Assembly: GCA_026224825.1 (NCBI GenBank)
Contig: JAMFRO010000057.1
Span: forward strand, 62,001 to 126,000
Source of the DNA: a bacterium
GTDB taxonomy: Bacteria; Pseudomonadota; Alphaproteobacteria; Acetobacterales; Acetobacteraceae
DNA length: 64,000 bases
Direction of reading: 5' to 3'
Part shown: positions 60,491 through 64,000 of the stretch, piece after piece
Layout: the number at the start of each line of letters is the position of its first letter
Numbering within the stretch: the first letter of the stretch is position 1
Notes under the pieces: model-generated
Databases searched by the model: none
Told to the model about the DNA's origin: nothing
Seen by the model: the letters and a program-made list of their open reading frames with translations, nothing else
Position numbers and translations under genes: made by a program

Positions 60491-62224
60491 TTACTGCTGG
60501 CCTTCCGCGTACCAGGTGCGGAATTCGGCGTATTTCGGCATTTCTTCCGAATTGGCTTTCGGGTCGATGACGACATGCACGACGCCGACCTTGCCGGAAG
60601 CATAGGCGCGGGCGATGGCGGGCTGGATGTCTTCGGCCTTGGTGACGTATTCGCCGTGGCAGCCGAAGCCTTCACCGATCTTGTCGAAACGGACGTCCTT
60701 GCTCCAATGCGTGCCGGTCTCTTCCGTGCCGTGGCCGATATTGCGCTTGTAGACGCCGACTTCCAGGCCCCATTGATTATCGACGCCGACGACGCAGACC
60801 AGCGGCAGCTTGCAGCGCACCGCGGTTTCCAATTCGCCGATGTGGAACAGGAAGGAAGAATCGCTGGTCAGCAGCATGCCGGGGCGAGAAACGCCCGTGG
60901 CAGCGCGGTCGGCCAGCATGGCGCCGGTGGCATAGGGCAGGCCCGTGCCGATATGGCCGAAATTCTGGTTCCAGATCACGTCATGCGGTTTGGCCTGCGA
61001 ATAGGTCCAGGTGAACACCACGGTGGCGCCGCCATCACGGATCATGATGCCATCGCCGGGGAAGGCTTTGGTGGCCTCGACGACGAAGCGCGAGGTGTGG
61101 ATGGCCACATCGCCATGACCGTCGGTATGGGTGAGCGACTCCTCGCCCCAATGATCGAGCTCGGCCTGGCCGTCCTTCATGAATTTGGCGAGGCCCGGGG
61201 CCGGGGCGCGCGGGGTGTCTTTGAGTGCTGCGATCAATTGCGGGATGACGCCGCGAAGGTCACCGACCAGTGGCACGTCGATGGGGCGGTTGACGCCGAT
61301 GGCGGAGGCATCCTGCTCGACATAGAGCCACTTGCGGATGGCTTCGTTCTTCTCCCAATAGCGCCAGCGGCCGAAATGCACGGGCTCGCCGAGCTCGGTG
61401 CCGATGGCCAGGCAGAGATCGGATTCGGTGACCGCCTCGATCGAGGCGTTGGAGAAGACGTATTGGAAGGTGCGGTCTTCCAGCCCCTTGATGTAGGAGG
61501 TGCCGCCGGAGGTCTGGATGACCGGGCAGTTCATCAGCAGGGCGAGCTCCTTGAGGGCTTCGCCGGAGCGGGTGGTGTGGACGGCGTGGCCGACCAGCAG
61601 AATCGGGTTTTTCGCGGCGCGGATGAGGGCGGCGGCTTCGGCCACGCGGTCCACATCGGCACCCTGGTTGACCAGGCGGTAGCGCGCGGGGGGGAGCGGC
61701 GCCGGCACGTCGAGCTCTTCCTGAATGATATGTGAGGGGAATTCGATATAGACCGGGCCGGGGCGGCCGCTGACGGCCTTGCGGATGCCTTCGCGGATGA
61801 TCTCATCGGTCTGTTCGGCAAATTCGATGGAAGCCGAGTATTTTACCGAGTTCTGGAACAGCGGCGTCTGCTGCACGAACTGGATGCGGCCGCGGCGGAC
61901 GCGCTGTTCCGTGATGCGGGCGCGCTGGCCGGAGAGGAAGATGACGGGGGAGTTTTCAACCAGGCAGCACTGGATGGCGGGGGCGGCGTTGGCGATGCCC
62001 GGCCCGAGCGTGCCGATGGCGACGGCGGCCTTGCCGGTCATACGCGAGGCGGCTTCGGCCATGAAGCCGGCAGCGGCTTCGTGATGCGGGGCGACGACGG
62101 TCCAGCCGCGGCGCTCGGCGGCCAGGAACATGTGGACGAAGTTCGGGTCAGGAATGCCGAACAATGTGTTGATGCCCTCGGCCTCGAAGAGCTGCAGAAT
62201 ACGTTCATAGACGGGAACCGTCAT
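60491..62224 (-). CDS. Thiamine-diphosphate-dependent enzyme (acetolactate synthase-like), function unassigned
   Basis: 577 residues, three-domain ThDP fold. The catalytic Glu lies in PHHEAAAGFMAEAASRMTGK. Pyrimidine-side RGRIQFVQQTPLFQ and the central FYPVL-like PVIQTSGGTSYIKG follow. The metal/diphosphate motif reads TSDSSFLFHIGELETAVRCK...VDNQWG, so the usual GDG is replaced by SDS while the Asp and Asn are kept. Substrate cannot be read from the sequence; acetolactate synthase, sulfoacetaldehyde or oxalyl-CoA-type chemistry are all possible. AAGGAG is 6 nt before ATG 62224. Its 415-nt leader is unusually long. Confidence 0.82.
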   Translation of the reverse strand: MTVPVYERILQLFEAEGINTLFGIPDPNFVHMFLAAERRGWTVVAPHHEAAAGFMAEAASRMTGKAAVAIGTLGPGIANAAPAIQCCLVENSPVIFLSGQRARITEQRVRRGRIQFVQQTPLFQNSVKYSASIEFAEQTDEIIREGIRKAVSGRPGPVYIEFPSHIIQEELDVPAPLPPARYRLVNQGADVDRVAEAAALIRAAKNPILLVGHAVHTTRSGEALKELALLMNCPVIQTSGGTSYIKGLEDRTFQYVFSNASIEAVTESDLCLAIGTELGEPVHFGRWRYWEKNEAIRKWLYVEQDASAIGVNRPIDVPLVGDLRGVIPQLIAALKDTPRAPAPGLAKFMKDGQAELDHWGEESLTHTDGHGDVAIHTSRFVVEATKAFPGDGIMIRDGGATVVFTWTYSQAKPHDVIWNQNFGHIGTGLPYATGAMLADRAATGVSRPGMLLTSDSSFLFHIGELETAVRCKLPLVCVVGVDNQWGLEVGVYKRNIGHGTEETGTHWSKDVRFDKIGEGFGCHGEYVTKAEDIQPAIARAYASGKVGVVHVVIDPKANSEEMPKYAEFRTWYAEGQQ

Positions 62225-62639
62225 GGTTAACTCCTTGTTGTACGTTGCTTTGATCTTGCACCCGCCGGCAGTGGCGGGGCTGTGAGCCTCCAGGCTTGGT
62301 TTGGTACGTAAAGCCCTGTGCGTGAACAGCCCTTCCCCTTGAAACCCCGGTTTGTTGCCGGGAGCGTGTGACGATCCTTGAGCCCCCCGATTGGAGCCGG
62401 AAGGCAATTTGTCAGGACATTTTCCCGACGCGGGGCAAGCTATAGCGTCAGTTTTCGCTCTGGTCGAGGTGTTGAACGCGGCGATAGCACGGAATATATG
62501 CGGTAAATATGCCGCAGCGCAGCATGATGCGACAGGCTGGCGCACAGTCGGCCAGGCTGCGGATTGGGGCGGCGGCGCCTCTTGAAATGGCGGGGCGGGC
62601 GTGAAATCTATGGGTAAATGCCTGATGGAGGATACCGCA
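62225..62639. other. Long leader/intergenic stretch with several hairpins
   Basis: No gene supported; open frames here are short. On the minus strand it is the leader of the ThDP enzyme and contains GC hairpins (CCCGG-caacaaa-CCGGG; CCCGCC-actgcc-GGCGGG-like). It could hold an unknown cis-regulatory RNA. The plus-strand oxidoreductase promoter must lie near 62560-62625. Confidence 0.45.
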
Positions 62640-64000
62640 ATGCCATCTAAACGCAGCGTACCAGGCGTAAAACCTTATAATAGCGCCGCCGGCGGCTGGG
62701 GGGCGTTGCGGGCCACGGCCATTGCCGTGCGCGAGCAGATGGAGCTGAGCGAGGCGCCGCTGCTGCTGTACCGGACCAATAAGCCGGCGGGGTTCGACTG
62801 CCCGGGCTGCGCCTGGCCGGATAAGGCACATACATCGACCTTTCAGTTTTGCGAGAATGGCGCCAAGGCGGTGACCTGGGAGGCGACCAAGAAGCGGGTG
62901 ACGCCGGAATTTTTTGGCCGCCATACGGTGGCGGAGCTGCTGGGCTGGACGGACCATGATCTGGAGGACGAGGGGCGGCTGACGCACCCCATGGCCTATG
63001 ATGCAGCCAGCGACACTTACCAGCCGGTGGAATGGGATGAGGCGTTTGCGCGGATAGGGGCGGTGCTGCGCGCGCTCCCCAGTGCGAATGCGGCGGAATT
63101 TTATACCTCGGGCCGGGCCTCCAATGAGGCGGCGTTTTTATACCAGTTGTTTGCGCGGGAATATGGGACCAATAATTTTCCCGATTGCTCGAACATGTGC
63201 CATGAGGCAACCAGTCAGGGACTGCCGAAATCCATCGGGATTGGCAAAGGCACTGTGTCTCTCGATGATTTTGACCATTGCGAGATGATCATCGCGATTG
63301 GGCATAATCCGGGGACCAACCATCCGCGCATGATGGGGACGCTGCATGAGGTGTCCAGGCGGGGGGTACCGATTATCGTGTTCAACCCGCTGAAGGAGCG
63401 GGCGCTGGAGCGGTTTACCGACCCGCAGAACCCCGTGGAGATGGCGAGCATGGGCTCGACGCCGATTGCTTCGTCCTACTACCAGGTGAAGGTGGGCGGG
63501 GATGCGGCGGCGCTGAAGGGGATATGTAAGGCGCTGCTGGCGCTGAATGCGCTGGACCATGGGTTTATCGCTGAGCATACCAATGGGTTTGCGGCATTTG
63601 CGGCGGATCTGGCGGCGACGGGTTGGGCGGAGATTGAGGCGGCCAGCGGGCTGGGCCGGGCCGCACTTGAGAGTGTTGCGGCGGCTTACGCGAAGTCCAA
63701 TGCCACCATCGTGAGCTATGGCATGGGGGTGACGCAACACAGCAAGGGCACGGCGACGGTGCAGCAGATTGCAAACCTGCTGCTGCTGCGCGGGAATTTC
63801 GGGAAACCGGGGGCGGGGATTTGCCCCCTGCGCGGGCATTCCAATGTGCAGGGCGACCGTACAGTGGGGATTAACGAGAAGCCGGGCGATGCGCTGCTGG
63901 AGGGGATTGAGAAGCGCTTTGGCTTTGCCCCGCCCCGGGCGCATGGGCATGATGCGGTGGCGGCGATGCAGGCGATTGTGGCGGGAGAATCCAAGGTGCT
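62640..64000 (+). CDS. FdhF/YdeP-like molybdopterin oxidoreductase, 5' part (cut by window end)
   Basis: At least 453 residues. N-terminal FDCPGCAWPDKAHTS and ENGAKAVTWEATKK are typical of the FdhF/YdeP group. Further on: EWDEAFARIGAVLRAL, FYTSGRASNEAAFLYQLF, NNFPDCSNMCHEATSQGL (Mo-ligand region with Cys, not Sec), IIAIGHNPGTNHPRMM, and NLLLLRGNFGKPGAGICPLRGHSNVQGDR. YdeP-type proteins are formate-dehydrogenase-like but of uncertain substrate. GGAGG precedes the ATG. Not a selenoprotein in the visible part. Confidence 0.9.
   Translation, partial: MPSKRSVPGVKPYNSAAGGWGALRATAIAVREQMELSEAPLLLYRTNKPAGFDCPGCAWPDKAHTSTFQFCENGAKAVTWEATKKRVTPEFFGRHTVAELLGWTDHDLEDEGRLTHPMAYDAASDTYQPVEWDEAFARIGAVLRALPSANAAEFYTSGRASNEAAFLYQLFAREYGTNNFPDCSNMCHEATSQGLPKSIGIGKGTVSLDDFDHCEMIIAIGHNPGTNHPRMMGTLHEVSRRGVPIIVFNPLKERALERFTDPQNPVEMASMGSTPIASSYYQVKVGGDAAALKGICKALLALNALDHGFIAEHTNGFAAFAADLAATGWAEIEAASGLGRAALESVAAAYAKSNATIVSYGMGVTQHSKGTATVQQIANLLLLRGNFGKPGAGICPLRGHSNVQGDRTVGINEKPGDALLEGIEKRFGFAPPRAHGHDAVAAMQAIVAGESKV

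Noticed and set aside
62640-64000. FdhF-like protein as a second selenoprotein
   Set aside because: The Mo-ligand region reads SNMCHEATSQGL with Cys and no in-frame UGA is present in the visible part.

Overview
The window looks like a chromosomal segment of a GC-rich alphaproteobacterium, possibly of the acetic-acid-bacterial branch (Acetobacterales). Supporting signs are a plant/alphaproteobacterial-type glutamate-cysteine ligase, the urease and Urt transporter gene orders, and two near-identical A/T-rich bidirectional terminators (15587 and 24721). The lineage is an inference. One clearly AT-richer patch (about 10.95-12.5 kb) looks acquired.

Layout. 1-2.7 kb: 5' end of metH (minus strand), a CobW-like mini-protein and two small membrane proteins. 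2.8-5.1 kb: ahpC-ahpF peroxide defence, with an upstream element shared with one small membrane protein. 5.2-7.3 kb: three PilZ-like single-domain proteins around a flavin reductase and a rhodanese. 7.3-9.8 kb: a thiYZX pyrimidine-precursor ABC transporter under a TPP riboswitch. 10-12.5 kb: a sugar-nucleotide dehydratase and a foreign-looking proteasome-fold Ntn hydrolase split by a -1 frameshift. 12.5-15.6 kb: ubiA, rsmE, gshA. 15.6-29.5 kb: a urea block consisting of ureDABCEFG, an unusual NCS1-permease/hybrid histidine kinase fusion with its LuxR-type response regulator, and urtABCDE. 29.6-32.7 kb: a double acyl-CoA dehydrogenase and an SDR.

32.7-41.6 kb is a self-contained selenocysteine island: tRNA-Sec, selA, selB and selD surround an operon (TetR regulator, TauD-like dioxygenase, thioredoxin-reductase-like flavoprotein) that ends in a UGSC-family selenoprotein. 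That protein is interrupted by an in-frame UGA (34285-34283) followed by a SECIS-like hairpin. Read naively it looks like two unrelated ORFs. This is the most interesting system in the window.

41.5-51.2 kb: CoA-linked catabolism (HSL esterase, CaiB-type CoA transferase, FAH protein, OB-fold/Zn-ribbon protein, thiolase, alcohol dehydrogenase, GST, second TauD-like protein, DUF1330). A TetR regulator and two copies of the palindrome AGCAAGCGCTTGCT probably tie part of it into one regulon. A small Rossmann gene there is bracketed by MITE-like direct repeats and by inverted repeats.

51.4-60.4 kb is a methylated-amine pathway: an APC permease, tdm (TMAO demethylase), dmmDABC (dimethylamine monooxygenase) and convergent tmm (TMA monooxygenase). 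Together they would take trimethylamine through TMAO and dimethylamine to methylamine plus formaldehyde, captured as methylene-THF by GcvT-like domains. 60.5-64 kb: a ThDP-dependent enzyme with a long structured leader, and the start of an FdhF/YdeP-like molybdopterin oxidoreductase cut by the window end.
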